A stretch of 64,000 nt of DNA from CAWEBF01 sp963807235 (lineage in GTDB: Bacteria; Acidobacteriota; Vicinamibacteria; Vicinamibacterales; UBA2999), in NCBI GenBank assembly GCA_963807235.1, contig CAWEBF010000012.1, positions 168,250 to 232,249 on the forward strand, in the 5' to 3' direction. A program made the position numbers and the translations under genes. The notes under the pieces were generated by a model that saw only the letters and a program-made list of their open reading frames with translations, ran no database searches and was not told where the DNA came from. The stretch's first letter is position 1. Each line of letters begins with the position of its first letter. This document shows, in pieces, positions 37,691 to 48,562 of the stretch.

Positions 37691-37777
37691 GCGGAGAACC
37701 TCCTGGATGAGAGGGAGTGTGTGTCTGGATGAGAAAGGCGTCTGGTCGAGAGGGCATCATGATGCCCCAAGAACTGC

Positions 37778-38608
37778 TCAGCCTGCAACGAGTCCGGCAG
37801 TTGCCAAGGCGGCGCCGCGCTGCTGGAGATAGCTGTTCCGGACGGCGACGGCCAGGTCGGGCCGGTTGCTGATCAGGCCGTCAACGCCCCATCCGAGCAA
37901 CCGCTCCATGTCGGCGCGGTCGTCGACCGTCCACACCTCGACCGCCAACCCCGCCTGGTGGGCGTGCCGGACGAAGCGCGGCGACACCACGCGCAGCCAC
38001 CCCGACCGTTCGGGCACCTGGTAGCCGTGGTACGCATGGCCTCGCGCAGGCCAGCCCACCCAGGAACAATGCAGGGCCCAGCGTACCTCGGCGTGACAGG
38101 CGCTGGCTCCGGACGCCGGCAGCACCGCGCGAGCCCCGTTGGCGCTGCGCGATCCGTACCCGGCCACGCAGACGCGATCGGCCGCGCCGGCGTCGTGGAC
38201 GGCCTGCGCCACGCGGATCCCGCAGTCCTCGGTGTCCACTTTCAGCTCGATGATCGTCGGCACGCCCGGATAGCGCCGCAGCACGTCGACGAGCGCGGGC
38301 ACGCCGATGCCCCGCCCGCGGAACGGGAAGGAGCCCGCATCGCCCGTGAACCGCCAGCCGGCGTCCACACGAGCCAGCTCCGCGGCCGTGCACGCGCCGA
38401 CCGGCCCACTGGCGTCTGTGGTCCGATTCAGTGTCGCATCGTGCACCACGACTGGAATGCCGTCGGCTGACAGGTGCACGTCGAGCTCGAGCCCGTCGGC
38501 GCCCGCTGCGAGTCCGAGATCGAAGGCGGCGATGGTGTTTTCGGGACCGAGCGCGCTGCCGCCACGGTGCGCATAGACGCGCGGCCGGCGGCGGTCGAAG
38601 AATGGCAC
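37778..38608 (-). CDS. glycerophosphodiester phosphodiesterase
   Basis: About 276 residues of a PI-PLC-like TIM barrel that hydrolyses glycerophosphodiesters to glycerol-3-phosphate and alcohol. Motifs: YAHRGGSALGPENTI (first catalytic His), ELDVHLSADGIPVVVHD (metal-binding Glu/Asp and second His), IIELKV, and the end segment VWTVDD...GVDGLISNRPD. No signal peptide. Start is GTG 38606-38608 or TTG 38617; neither has a good ribosome binding site. Divergent from the AAA ATPase gene 27 bp away. Confidence 0.88.
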   Translation of the reverse strand: MPFFDRRRPRVYAHRGGSALGPENTIAAFDLGLAAGADGLELDVHLSADGIPVVVHDATLNRTTDASGPVGACTAAELARVDAGWRFTGDAGSFPFRGRGIGVPALVDVLRRYPGVPTIIELKVDTEDCGIRVAQAVHDAGAADRVCVAGYGSRSANGARAVLPASGASACHAEVRWALHCSWVGWPARGHAYHGYQVPERSGWLRVVSPRFVRHAHQAGLAVEVWTVDDRADMERLLGWGVDGLISNRPDLAVAVRNSYLQQRGAALATAGLVAG

Positions 38609-38634
38609 GGCGGTCAATGCTATAGGATCGCGAT

Positions 38635-40177
38635 ATGTCAGACACCTCTCTCGCCACGCTGGGAGCCTTGCGGACAGCCGTCGAGGCGGGCCGCGTCCCA
38701 CATCGGAGCGTGCAGCAGGAGGTACGGGACAACCTCATCGCGCACCTGACCCGCGGCACGGCCCTGTTTCCGGGCATTCACGGCTACGGCGACACGGTGA
38801 TTCCGCAAATCGTCAACGCGCTGCTGTCGCAGCACCATTTCATCCTGCTGGGCTTGCGCGGCCAGGCCAAGACGCGGCTGCTGCGCGCCCTGGTGGACCT
38901 TTTGGATGAGCACATCCCGGTGATGCCGGGATGCGAGATCAACGACGATCCGATGGCGCCAATCTGCGGTTCGTGCAAGGCCCGCGTGGCGCAGGACGGC
39001 GACAGCACGGCGATCGCCTGGCTGGGACGGGAGGGCCGCTATGTCGAGAAGCTGGCGACGCCCGACGTCACGATCGCGGACATGATCGGCGACATCGATC
39101 CGATCAAGGCGGCGCGAGCGGGGCTGCACCTGTCGAACGACCTGACGATGCACTTCGGGCTGCTGCCCCGCGCCAACCGCTGCATCTTCGCGATCAACGA
39201 GCTGCCGGACCTGGCGGGCAAGATCCAGGTGGGACTCTTCAACATCCTTCAGGAAGGCGACGTACAGATCAAGGGCTACCCGATCCGCCTGCCGCTGGAC
39301 GTGTTGATGGCTTTCACGGCCAACCCCGAGGACTACACCGCGCGCGGGAAGATCATCACGCCGCTCAAGGATCGCATCGGGTCCGAGATTCGCACCCACT
39401 ACCCGTTGTCGCGCGGCGAGGCGCTGGCGATCACGGCCCAGGAGGCGTGGCTCGATCGCCAGGGTTCGTCGCGCCCCGGCGCAACCGCGACGCCCCGCGC
39501 GGAGATTCCCACCTACGTGTCGGAGATCGTCGAAGAGGTGGCGTTCCAGGCGCGTCAGGATCGGCGCGTGGACAAGCGGTCCGGCGTCAGCCAGCGTCTG
39601 CCCATCTCGGTGATGGAAAACGTGCTGTCGAACGCCGAGCGGCGGGCGGTGGTCGAAGGCGAGGCCGCTGGCCGTGCCGCGGGTGACCGATCTCTATGCG
39701 GCGCTGCCGTCGATGACTGGCAAGTTCGAGCTGGAATACGAAGGTGAACTGAAAGGCGCCGACGTCGTGGCGCGTGAGCTGGTGCGCGGCGCGGTGGCAT
39801 CGGTGGCCGAGGGATATCTCACCCATCTCGACCCGCGGCAGGTGATCGAGTGGTTCGACCTGGGCGGCAGCCTGCAGCTGGGCGACACCGTCAGCGCGGC
39901 GGATCTGGTGGCGCGCGCCAGCGAGGTCCAGGGGCTCGTGGCACTGGCGCAGGAGGCCTGCGTGGCCAAGGACGCGCCGGCGCCGGTGCTGGCCGCCGGC
40001 ATCGATTTCGTCCTGGAGGGCCTGTACGCCACGCGGCGCATCAGCCGCAGCGACGAGCGCGGCTACCACGCGGCCGAGGCCCCGGTGCGAAGACCCGCTC
40101 GCGAGGCGATCCGGCGCGAAGAGGAGCCGGCGATGCCGCGAGAGAGCGGCAGCGGGAAGAAGAAGTACTACAACTGA
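38635..40177 (+). CDS. ChlI/MoxR-like AAA+ ATPase (one frameshift)
   Basis: About 513 residues if corrected. The nucleotide site is diverged: Walker A is GLRGQAKTRLL, sensor and Walker B region is CIFAINELPDL. The segment MPGCEINDDPMAPICGSCKARV holds a Cys pair, and ITPLKDRIGSEIRTHYPL is typical of magnesium-chelatase ChlI-like proteins. The frame changes near 39665 (one extra G; corrected EALAVPRVTDLYAAL). The C-terminus ends in a Lys/Gly tail. The VWA gene follows 73 bp later, giving an ATPase/VWA pair like RavA-ViaA or ChlI-ChlD, probably a protein- or metal-remodelling machine. Confidence 0.82.
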
Positions 40178-40185
40178 TGGTGGCA

Positions 40186-40250
40186 GTTCGTGGTTCGTGG
40201 TTCGTAGTTCGTAGTTGGCCCGTGGCCCGGAGCCTGGAGCCTGGAGCCCT
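40186..40250. repeat. two heptamer tracts (GTTCGTN and GGAGCCT)
   Basis: 40186-40217 reads GTTCGTG, GTTCGTG, GTTCGTA, GTTCGTA; 40229-40250 reads GGAGCCT, GGAGCCT, GGAGCCCT. They fill the gap between the ATPase stop and the VWA gene's GTG, reaching that start codon. Confidence 0.88.
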
Positions 40251-41561
40251 GTGAAATTCCGCTACACGAAATACACCGGCGACCTGCTCGACGAGATCGA
40301 TCTCGAGGATCTCGTGTCGAAGCTCTCCGATCTGCTGCTCTCGAGCGGGTTCAGCAACCCGTGGGAGCGCGGGTCGAGTGAAGAGGACCGGACGCTGGAA
40401 GCGCTGCACGACGCCATCCTCGAGGCGCTCTTCAGCGGCGGCGTGCTATCGGAGGAGGCGCTGGACCGCCTGATGGGCGAGCCGGCCGACGGCGACCAGG
40501 ACGGCGCCCGTCAGCAACTCGAGGACCTGATCGAGCAGATCATCCAGCGCATGATGGAGCGAGGCTTCATCACCGACGCGCCCGACCTGGACAGCGAGCG
40601 TATGGAGCGACGAGGTGGCGGCGGCAACGACGAGGAAGGGCGCGTCTCGTTCGAGGTCACCGACAAGGCGCTCGATTTCCTGGGCTACCGCGCCTTGCGC
40701 GACCTGCTCGGCTCGGTGGGCCGCAGCAGCTCGGGCATGCACGACACGCGGCATCTGAGCACGGGGGTCGAGGTGACGGCCGCGCCGAAGCCCTACGAGT
40801 TCGGCGACACGATCAACATCGACCCCAGCAGCACGATTCTCAACGCCGTGTCGAGGATGCACGGCGAGCGCGAGCTGACAACGAGCGGCTCGATTAGGCC
40901 CGACCCCAACGCGGGTGTGATTACGAAAATCGACATCGACTACGGGGATCTGATGGTCGCGCAAAGCGACTACCAGAGCTCGTGCGCCACGGTGATCATG
41001 CTGGACTGCAGCCACAGCATGATCCTGTACGGGGAGGATCGGTTCACCCCCGCCAAGCGGGTGGCGATGGCGCTGTCGCACCTCATTCGCACGCAGTATC
41101 CCGGCGACTCGCTGCGCGCGGTGCTGTTTCACGACTCCGCCGAGGAAGTGCCCATCAAGCAGCTCGGCCGCGTGCGCGTGGGCCCGTACTACACCAACAC
41201 CCGCGAGGGACTGCGGCTGGCCCGCCGCATCCTGGAGCGCGAACGCAAGGACATGCGGCAGATCGTGATGATCACCGACGGCAAGCCGTCGGCCCTGACC
41301 CGTCCCGACGGCCAGATCTACAAGAACGCCTTCGGCCTCGACCCGTTCATCGTGTCCGAGACGTTCGCCGAGGTGAATGCCTGCGCGAAGGCTGGCATCA
41401 TGATCAACACGTTCATGCTGGCCCGCGATCCGGATCTGGTGGCCTTCGTGCGCCGCGTGGCCGCGGTGTGCCGCGGCAAGGCCTACTTCACGACGCCGGC
41501 CACGCTGGGCCAGTACGTGCTCCTCGATTACATGAACCGCAAGACGAAGACCATCCACTAG
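40251..41561 (+). CDS. VWA-domain protein, partner of the ChlI-like ATPase
   Basis: 436 residues from GTG 40251. The N-terminal half is acidic and helical (DEIDLEDLVSKLSDLLL, DQDGARQQLEDLIEQII). The C-terminal VWA domain (about 240-436) has the MIDAS motif LDCSHSM (DxSxS), then a Thr region and TDGKPS (second Asp). Such proteins bind targets through Mg2+ and are acted on by a paired AAA+ ATPase. No signal peptide. Gene order ATPase-VWA-LON domain is consistent with a chaperone or quality-control role (inference). Confidence 0.86.
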   Translation: MKFRYTKYTGDLLDEIDLEDLVSKLSDLLLSSGFSNPWERGSSEEDRTLEALHDAILEALFSGGVLSEEALDRLMGEPADGDQDGARQQLEDLIEQIIQRMMERGFITDAPDLDSERMERRGGGGNDEEGRVSFEVTDKALDFLGYRALRDLLGSVGRSSSGMHDTRHLSTGVEVTAAPKPYEFGDTINIDPSSTILNAVSRMHGERELTTSGSIRPDPNAGVITKIDIDYGDLMVAQSDYQSSCATVIMLDCSHSMILYGEDRFTPAKRVAMALSHLIRTQYPGDSLRAVLFHDSAEEVPIKQLGRVRVGPYYTNTREGLRLARRILERERKDMRQIVMITDGKPSALTRPDGQIYKNAFGLDPFIVSETFAEVNACAKAGIMINTFMLARDPDLVAFVRRVAAVCRGKAYFTTPATLGQYVLLDYMNRKTKTIH

Positions 41562-41581
41562 CTGGGTCGCGCGCCATACCG

Positions 41582-42205
41582 ATGCTGCCACCGAGCATTC
41601 CGCTGTTCCCGCTGCCGAACGTGGTGCTGTTCCCCAACGTCTTCCTGCCGCTCCACATCTTCGAGCCACGCTACCGCGCGATGCTGGCCGATTCGCTGGC
41701 GGGTGACCGGATCATCGGCATGGCGCTGCTGCAGCCGGGCTTCGAAGCGGACTACCAGGGCGCGCCGCCGGTGTATCCGGTGGGCTGCGCCGGGGTCATC
41801 ACCCACGCCGAGCGGCTGCCGGACGGCCGGTCGAACGTCGTGCTGCGCGGCCTGGAGAAGTTCCGGATCATCAGCGAAGACCGCTCGAAGGAGTACCGCG
41901 TCGCGACGATCGACGCCCTCCCGGAAACCACCACGGAAGCCGACAAGACCGTGCTGCGCCAGCAGCGGCAACGGCTCGAAACGCTGCTCATCGCCGCTAT
42001 CGAGCGCGCCGGGTCCGACCCGAAGTTCCCGCCGGCCATCGCCGACGACGATCTGGTGAACGCCCTGGCGCAGTATTTGAGCCTGGATCCGGTGGAGCGC
42101 CAGGCGCTGCTCGAGCGCGACGGCATCATCGCGCGCTGCCGCGGGCTCATCGAGCTGCTCGAGATGAAGACGTTCTCGTCCGGCTGGCCCAAGTCGGTCC
42201 ATTAG
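41582..42205 (+). CDS. LON-substrate-binding-domain protein
   Basis: 207 residues containing only the N-terminal (LAN) domain of Lon protease: IPLFPLPNVVLFPNVFLPLHIFEPRYRAM, GVITHAERLPDGRSNVVLRGLEKFRI, then a helical bundle. No ATPase or protease domain. Stand-alone LON domains are found in many bacteria and are thought to bind unfolded substrates; role undefined. ATG 41582, 20 bp after the VWA stop, same operon. Confidence 0.9.
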   Translation: MLPPSIPLFPLPNVVLFPNVFLPLHIFEPRYRAMLADSLAGDRIIGMALLQPGFEADYQGAPPVYPVGCAGVITHAERLPDGRSNVVLRGLEKFRIISEDRSKEYRVATIDALPETTTEADKTVLRQQRQRLETLLIAAIERAGSDPKFPPAIADDDLVNALAQYLSLDPVERQALLERDGIIARCRGLIELLEMKTFSSGWPKSVH

Positions 42206-42207
42206 CT

Positions 42208-42240
42208 GGTTCGTGGTTCGTGGTTCGTAGTTCGTGGTTG
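42208..42240. repeat. heptamer tract, GGTTCGT type
   Basis: GGTTCGT, GGTTCGT, GGTTCGT, AGTTCGT, GGTTG, starting 2 bp after the LON-domain gene's stop codon. This is the same heptamer family as the tract at 40186, two genes upstream. Confidence 0.88.
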
Positions 42241-42319
42241 GCCTTGGCCTGTACGGATGGCTAGGCCGTACCGATAGGGAGTTCACCCTCCGTCAACATC
42301 CGGCTCAGGTTTTGTTCAG

Positions 42320-43924
42320 ATGATTGCAGTCAGCGGCGTGTCCATGCGTTTCGGGTCGAAGGTGCTCTTCGACGACGTCTCCACCACCTTCTCGGCGGGC
42401 CGGCGCTACGGCCTCACCGGCCCCAACGGCGCCGGCAAGTCCACCTTCATGAAGCTCCTGACCGGAGCGATCGATCCGCAGAAGGGCTCGGTCGTGAGGC
42501 CGCGCAAGCTGGGCGTGCTCCGGCAGGACCAGTACGCGTTCGACGCCTACCGCGTGCTGGACACGGTGATCATGGGCAACCAGCGCTTGTGGAGCGCGCT
42601 CGCCGAGCGCGACCGCCTTTACGCCAAGGCCGACATGACCGACGAGGACGGCATGCGGCTGGGCGAGCTCGAAGGCATCGTCGGCGAGGAGGACGGCTAC
42701 TCCGCCGAGAGCGATGCCGCCGTGCTGCTGCAGGGCCTCGACATCCCCGACGCGCTGCACGAACGGACGATGGCCGAGCTGCAGGGTGGACAGAAGGTGC
42801 GGGTGCTGCTGGCGCAGGCGCTCTTCGGCCAGCCGGCGGCCCTGCTCCTCGACGAACCGACCAACCACCTGGACCTCGACTCGATTCACTGGCTGCAGCG
42901 GTTCCTCGCACGCTACGAGGGCACGCTGATCGTCATCTCGCACGATCGGCATTTCCTGAACGGCGTGTGCACGCACATCGCCGACATCGACTACGAGACC
43001 ATCATCACCTACACCGGCGGCTACGACGACATGGTGATGGCGAAGACGCAGATCCGCTCGCGCATCGAATCCGACAATGCCCAGCGCGAAAAGAAGATCG
43101 CGCAGCTCAACGACTTCATCGCGCGCTTCGGCGCCGGCACCCGCGCGGCGCAGACCACCTCGCGCCGCAAGGAAGTGGAGCGGCTGCAAACCACAGAGCT
43201 GGCGCGTTCGAACATCCAGCGCCCGTACATCCGGTTCGCGCTGAACCGTCCATCGGGCCGGCTGGTCGCCGAGTTCAGCGACCTGTCCAAGGCCTATGGC
43301 GACGCCTCCGTCATCGGCAGCTTCACGGCCGTCGTCAACCGCGGCGAAAAGATCGTGCTCGTGGGCCGCAACGGCGCCGGCAAGACCACGCTGCTGAAGG
43401 CCCTGCTCGCCGACTCGCCGAACCTGGACCCGGCGCCGGCCGATCGGGACGCCGGCTCCCTGCGGTGGGGGCACGAGGTGCAGATCGGCTACTTCCCGCA
43501 GGATTCTACCGGGCTCATCGAACCCGGCCTGACCGCCGTGGAATGGCTGCACCGGTTCGATCCCGATGCCTCGCGCCAGGACATCCACGGCCTTCTGGGC
43601 CAGATGCTCTTCAGCGGCGAGGAAGGCCTGAAGCCAACCGAGGCGTTGTCGGGGGGTGAAACGGCCCGGCTGCTCTTCTGCCGCATCATGCTGCAGAAGC
43701 CGAACGTGCTGGTGTTCGACGAGCCCACCAGCCACCTGGATCTCGAGTCGATCAACGCGCTCAACATCGCCCTGCAGAAGTTCGAGGGTACGGTGCTGCT
43801 CGTGACCCACGACCAGGACCTGCTCGAGGAAGTGGGCACCCGGGTGTGGCACGTCGAGGGCGGCCGTGTGGCAGACTTCAAGGGCACCTACGAGGAATTC
43901 GAAGGGTCGCTCGTGGAGGGATGA
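42320..43924 (+). CDS. ABC-F family ATPase (YbiT-like)
   Basis: 534 residues with two ABC cassettes on one chain and no membrane segment, as in ribosome-associated ABC-F proteins. First cassette: GPNGAGKST, signature LQGGQKVR (Ser replaced by Gln), LLLDEPTNHLDL. Linker of about 80 charged residues. Second cassette: GRNGAGKTT, signature LSGGETAR, VFDEPTSHLDLES. The protein would bind the ribosomal E site and influence elongation or stress tolerance. The stop overlaps the ATG of the next gene (ATGA, 43921-43924). Confidence 0.93.
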   Translation: MIAVSGVSMRFGSKVLFDDVSTTFSAGRRYGLTGPNGAGKSTFMKLLTGAIDPQKGSVVRPRKLGVLRQDQYAFDAYRVLDTVIMGNQRLWSALAERDRLYAKADMTDEDGMRLGELEGIVGEEDGYSAESDAAVLLQGLDIPDALHERTMAELQGGQKVRVLLAQALFGQPAALLLDEPTNHLDLDSIHWLQRFLARYEGTLIVISHDRHFLNGVCTHIADIDYETIITYTGGYDDMVMAKTQIRSRIESDNAQREKKIAQLNDFIARFGAGTRAAQTTSRRKEVERLQTTELARSNIQRPYIRFALNRPSGRLVAEFSDLSKAYGDASVIGSFTAVVNRGEKIVLVGRNGAGKTTLLKALLADSPNLDPAPADRDAGSLRWGHEVQIGYFPQDSTGLIEPGLTAVEWLHRFDPDASRQDIHGLLGQMLFSGEEGLKPTEALSGGETARLLFCRIMLQKPNVLVFDEPTSHLDLESINALNIALQKFEGTVLLVTHDQDLLEEVGTRVWHVEGGRVADFKGTYEEFEGSLVEG

Positions 43925-44941
43925 CATCAACCTCCATGCATGACGTCGTCATCGTCGGCGCGGGTCCGGTGGGCCTGGCCTGCGCCATCGAAGCGCGCCG
44001 CGAGGGGCTGTCGGCGCTGGTCATCGACAAGGGTGCGCTCGTCAACTCGATCGTCGGCTACCCGGCGCGGATGGAGTTCTTCTCGACGCCCGATCTCATC
44101 GAGATCGGCGGCCATCCGTTCGCCGTTCAGGGCTACAAGCCGACGCGCGAGGAAGGGCTCGAGTACCTACCGCGGCGTCGCGGCTCGCGAGGAGATTGCG
44201 CTGCGCTTGTTCGAGCGCGTGCTGGACGTGCGCGGCGACAAGGGCAGCTTCACCGTCGCGACGGACAAGACCGAGTACCCGGCGCGCCACGTGGTGGTCG
44301 CGACCGGCTTCTTCGACCTTCCCAACAGGCTGCAGGTGCCGGGCGAGGAGCTGCCGAAGGTCACGCACTACTACCGCGAGCCCTACAACTTCGTGCAGCA
44401 GAAGGTGGCCATCATCGGCGCGAAGAACTCGGCCGCCAAGGCCGCCCTGGACTGCTATCGCCACGGCGCCGAGGTGACGCTGGTCGTCCGCGGCCCGGAG
44501 ATCCACGGCAACGTGAAGTACTGGATCAAGCCGGATCTCGAGAACCGCATCAAGGAAGGCAGCATCCGCGCGCTCTTCAACACGACGGTGGAGCGCATCA
44601 CGGAGCGGACGCTCGTGGTGAAGACGCCGGACGGCGTGCAGGAACTGCCCAACGACTGGGTGCTGGCGATGACGGGGTACCACCCCGACTACGCCTTCCT
44701 GGAGTCGCTTGGGATCCGGATCGGCGACGACGTCCACCGGACGCCGGTCGTGGACGAGACCACATTCGAAAGCACCCGTCCGGGGCTGTACCTGGCCGGC
44801 ACGGTGTGCGGCGGCTATCTCACCAACCGCTGGTTCATCGAGAACGGCCGGTTCCACGCCCGCCTGATCGCGAAGCACATCGCGCACAAACCCAGCGAAG
44901 CTGTGCGATTCGACGAGGTCCACTGGAAAACAGCTGAGTGA
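43921..44941 (+). CDS. ypdA: YpdA-type FAD/NAD(P)-dependent disulfide reductase (one frameshift)
   Basis: The family is implicated in reducing bacillithiol disulfide (Bdr). About 339 residues. FAD motif VVIVGAGPVGLACAIEA at the N-terminus; second dinucleotide motif VAIIGAKNSAAKAAL; ATGFFDLPN; and GTVCGGYLTNRWFIENGR near the end. The frame changes at about 44168, where one extra C splits EYYRG. It suggests that this organism makes a low-molecular-weight thiol such as bacillithiol; no biosynthesis gene is seen here. Coupled by ATGA to the ABC-F gene. Confidence 0.83.
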
Positions 44942-44993
44942 CGCGCGAAATAGGGACGAGCTTCGACCGATATGCAATAGCCTGCAGGACCAT

Positions 44994-45819
44994 GTGAGCG
45001 CACAATGGTTCATGGGCTCCGCCACGACGAGCCGCACGGCGATCTGCGGGACGGTGCTGATCGCTGCCGTCCTCACGATACCGGCTCGAGCTGACTCCCC
45101 CGGGTCGCTCGAAGCCGCGCAGCGGCTCTTCTACACCTCGAAGTTCGCGGCGGCCGCCGAGCAGGCGTTGCAGCTGGTCACCCAGTCCCCGGGAGACCTG
45201 GCCGCGTGGGAGCTGCGGACCTCGGCGCTGCACTTCCAGATTCGCCGTGCGTCCGGCACGGGCAAGGATCGGAAGGCCGCGTTGGAGGCCTGCAAGGTCT
45301 GCCCGCCTCTGCTCGAAGTGTTCTTCGCCGAGATCAAGCGGGGCCAGGCAGCCGCCCGGCAACGGCTGGCCGACGCGCCGAACGACGAGGAGGCGATGTA
45401 CTACCTGGCCAAGATAGACACCAGTTACCTCTTCCTGCAGCTCGGCACCATGGGCAGGCGCACGGGGTGGGACGAGTACCTGGGAGGCCAAGAAGCTGCT
45501 CGAAAAGGTGCTCGAGAAGAACCCGGACCACCTGCGAGCGCAGGTGGCTCGCGCGTGGATGGATTACATCATCGGCACGCGAGTGCCGTGGGGCACGCGG
45601 TGGGTCATGGGCGGCGGCAGCCGCGATCGCGGGCTGCGCGGCATGCGCGACGCGGCCAACGAGACGGGCGACTTCTACAGTGAAGTGGAGGCCGACTTCG
45701 CGTTGTGGGAAATGCTGATGCGCGACGGCAAACGCGACCAGGCCGTTCCCGTCGCACGCGAGTTGCTGGCTCGCTTCCCCGAGAACGAAGAACTGGCCAA
45801 GTTCGTCTCCGGTTCTTAA
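44994..45819 (+). CDS. secreted TPR-like hypothetical protein (one frameshift)
   Basis: GTG 44994, signal peptide (about 1-33, IPARAD), then helical TPR-like repeats (SLEAAQRLFYTSKFAAAAEQAL, PGDLAAWELRTSALHF, DRKAALEACKVCPPLLEVFFAE). After one extra G near 45483 the second frame continues KKLLEKVLEKNPDHLRAQVARAW, ...EVEADFALWEMLM and ends KFVSGS. About 274 residues corrected. No catalytic motif. Function unknown; periplasmic. Confidence 0.72.
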
Positions 45820-45824
45820 CCCGG

Positions 45825-45856
45825 CCTGGAGCCCGGAGCCTGGAGCCCGGAGCCTG
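45825..45856. repeat. heptamer tract, CCYGGAG type
   Basis: CCTGGAG, CCCGGAG, CCTGGAG, CCCGGAG, CCTG, filling the gap between the stops of two convergent genes. Confidence 0.88.
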
Positions 45857-45859
45857 CTC

Positions 45860-48528
45860 TTATTTCAGCCCCTCCGTCCAATTCAGCACCACGATCGCCG
45901 GAGGCACCGCGACGTCGTCGGCGCGCGACAGGACCAGGAACCGCTGCCCATCGGCCGCAGGGCGGAATCTCGCCGCGCGATCACCGATGCAAAGCGCGCG
46001 CGGAAAAGCGCCTGCGGCATGCCGGTCTGGAACGTCGAGCCGCTGGCCTGCACCGGAACCGCCATCACGTCTGAGATCGGGCGCCCGGAAGTACAGCTCG
46101 CGGCCGTCGCGCCGCCAGAACGGATCGACGCCCCCTTCGCTCGACACCTGCCACTTGCTCTGCGCCGTGGGGAACTCCTGCACGTAGACCTGGATTGCGT
46201 CCCGATTCGTTCGACTGGTAGGCCAGGAACCGGCCGTCGGGCGACACGGCTGCCGCCCATGTCGGAGAAGCGCGTCTTGACCAGAGGAATCGGGTTCGCC
46301 GCCACCGCCCGTCATGGGACAGGGCGTACAGGTCCCAGCCGGTGTCGGTGGCGCTGCTGTTGAAGATCAGGTGCCGGCCGTCACTCGACCAGTCGGTGGG
46401 GAATTTCTGGACCGGGCTCGCGATCAGCGGCTTCGCCTCCCCGGTTCCGGCAGCGTCCTTGACGTAGAGATCCCAGCCTGCGGCCGTCTCCTTCGAGAAG
46501 GCGATGGCTTGCCATCGGGAGACCAGATCGGTGCGAACTCGCGCTACCTCGTCGAAGGTGAAACGGGTGGTCACGCCTCTTGCCAGATCCCGAATCCACA
46601 GATCGCCGCCCGCGGCGCCATCTTCGACGTCGTACACCACGCGGTTGCCGTCCGGCGACAGCCACGCGTCGGCGAAACCGCGCGCGCCGTCCACGGCGGG
46701 CGACTCCTTTCCGGCACGGTCCATCCACACCAGTCGCCGGCCGACTTCTTCGCCGGCGCGATAGGCGAGCACACCGGCGTCGGACAGCGAGAACGACGCG
46801 GTGCCGACATTGCTGACACCGAGCCCTTCTCCGACCGGCACCGGGTCTCCCGTGACCGCAAGGCTGGCCGCGTCGAACCGCTGGGCCACCAGCGTCTGAT
46901 CGCGCACGTATAACACGTACCCGAGCGGCGAGTAGGCGACGCGTGAGTTGGTCTTGAACAGAGGCTTGCCTTCGGTGTCGCCCAGCGCCCTCACCATCAC
47001 GGTGCGCTCGCTGGACAAGATGCCCGACAGATACAGGTAGTGCCGGCCATCCGGCAGGAACTGTGGCCAGCCGACGAAGGCCGCGTTCTTCTCGGGCTCG
47101 TTCAAGACCTCCGGCTTGGCGACGCCTCCGGCAGCATCGACGCGCCAGATCGGATCGTTGGCGTGGCCGTCGAAGAGGATGACGCCGTCGCGGCTCCAGG
47201 TCCCATCGGCGCCGGTGGGAGCGTCGGCAATCGTCTGCACCGGTCCGCCCACCGCCGGAATCTTCTTCAGCTTTCCCGCCGGAGATGAACGCCAGATACT
47301 GGCTGTCGGGCGACCAGAACGGGCGATTGACACCTTCGGTGCCGTCGAGCGGCCGCGCCTCGAGCCCGTCGATCGTCCGGATCCAGATCTGCCGCTTGCC
47401 GCTGGCATCGACGCCGTCGAACGCGACGATGCGCCCATCCGGCGACACGGCGGGCGGGCCCGCCGCCGTCAGCGCCGGCGGGCGTCGGGATGGTGAATCG
47501 AACGAGCTTGCGCCGGCTCGGGCGCGCGACGCACCCAGGCCACGGCAAACCCGGCTGCCGCAAGGCCCAGCGCAGCCGCTGCCGCCCAGGCCAGTTTCTC
47601 CCGGCTGCGCCGCCGCGACGAGACGACCGCCGGCACGCCCACCTGCGAGCCGCCCTCCGCGATCCACAGCAGCTGCGCCCGCACGTCGCGCGCGCTCTGC
47701 CAGCGGTCGTCGGGATCCTTTTCGAGGCACCGCCGGATGACGTGGTCGAGCGCCGGCGGGCTGGCCGCCTGGACGCTGGTGATCGGCGGCGGCTGCGTCG
47801 CCACGATCGCGGCGATGAGGCTCGTGCGGTTCTTGCCCTCGAACGCCTTCCGGCCGGTGGCCATCTCGTAGAGCAGCGCGCCCAGCGCGAAGATGTCCGA
47901 CCGCGAGTCGGCCGGCGTGCCCTCGAGCTGTTCCGGCGACATGTACCTGGAACGTGCCCAGGATGGTGCCGTGCTCGGTGAGCGGCTGGTTCGGCGTTTC
48001 CATCGTCTGGAGCTGCGTCACACCGCTCACCACGCCCCGATCGCCGCCCTTGGCCAGGCCGAAGTCCACCAGCTTGGTCCCAGCCCTGGTCACCATGACG
48101 TTGCCCGGCTTCAGATCCCGGTGCACGATGCCGCGGCTGTGCGCGGCGTCGAGCGCCGACGCCACTTCGGCGCCCCACCGCAGCACCTCGTCGAGCGCGA
48201 GCGGGCCGCGGGCCAGGCGCTGCGCCAGCGACTCGCCCTCGATCATCTCGAGCACGAGGTAGTGCAGGGTCTCGGCACCGATCGCCGCTTCGCCGACGTC
48301 GTACAACCCGCAGATGTGGGGATGGTTCAGCGCCGAGATGCTCTTGGCCTCGCGCTGGAACCGGGAGAGGAACTGCGGGTCCCCGGCAAGCAGCGGCGGC
48401 AGCACCTTGATCGCAACGTCGCGATCCAGGCGGGTGTCGCGACCGCGGTACACCTCGCCCATGCCACCCTGACCGATGGGGCCCACGATCTCATAGGGGC
48501 CCAAGCGGTGTCCGGGAGTCAGGGGCAT
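45860..48528 (-). CDS. membrane Ser/Thr protein kinase with TolB/WD40 beta-propeller (several frameshifts)
   Basis: About 885 residues if repaired. Cytoplasmic kinase domain (about 10-280): GPIGQGGMGEVYRG, catalytic HRDLKPGN, DFGLAK; MSPEQ follows in another frame after one extra base near 47945. Transmembrane helix LAWAAAAALGLAAAGFAVAWV. The C-terminal part has PD40/TolB repeats (SPDGRIVAFDG, SPDSQYLAFISGG, SPDGNRVVYDVEDG, SPDGRFLAYQ). At least five frame changes (about 47945, 47475, 47270, 46300, 46235). The kinase/propeller fusion is a hallmark of Acidobacteriota; catalytic residues are all present once frames are joined. Confidence 0.85.
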
Positions 48529-48562
48529 GAGCGGGGCAGTTTAGCATCGGCCCCAGCCGAGG

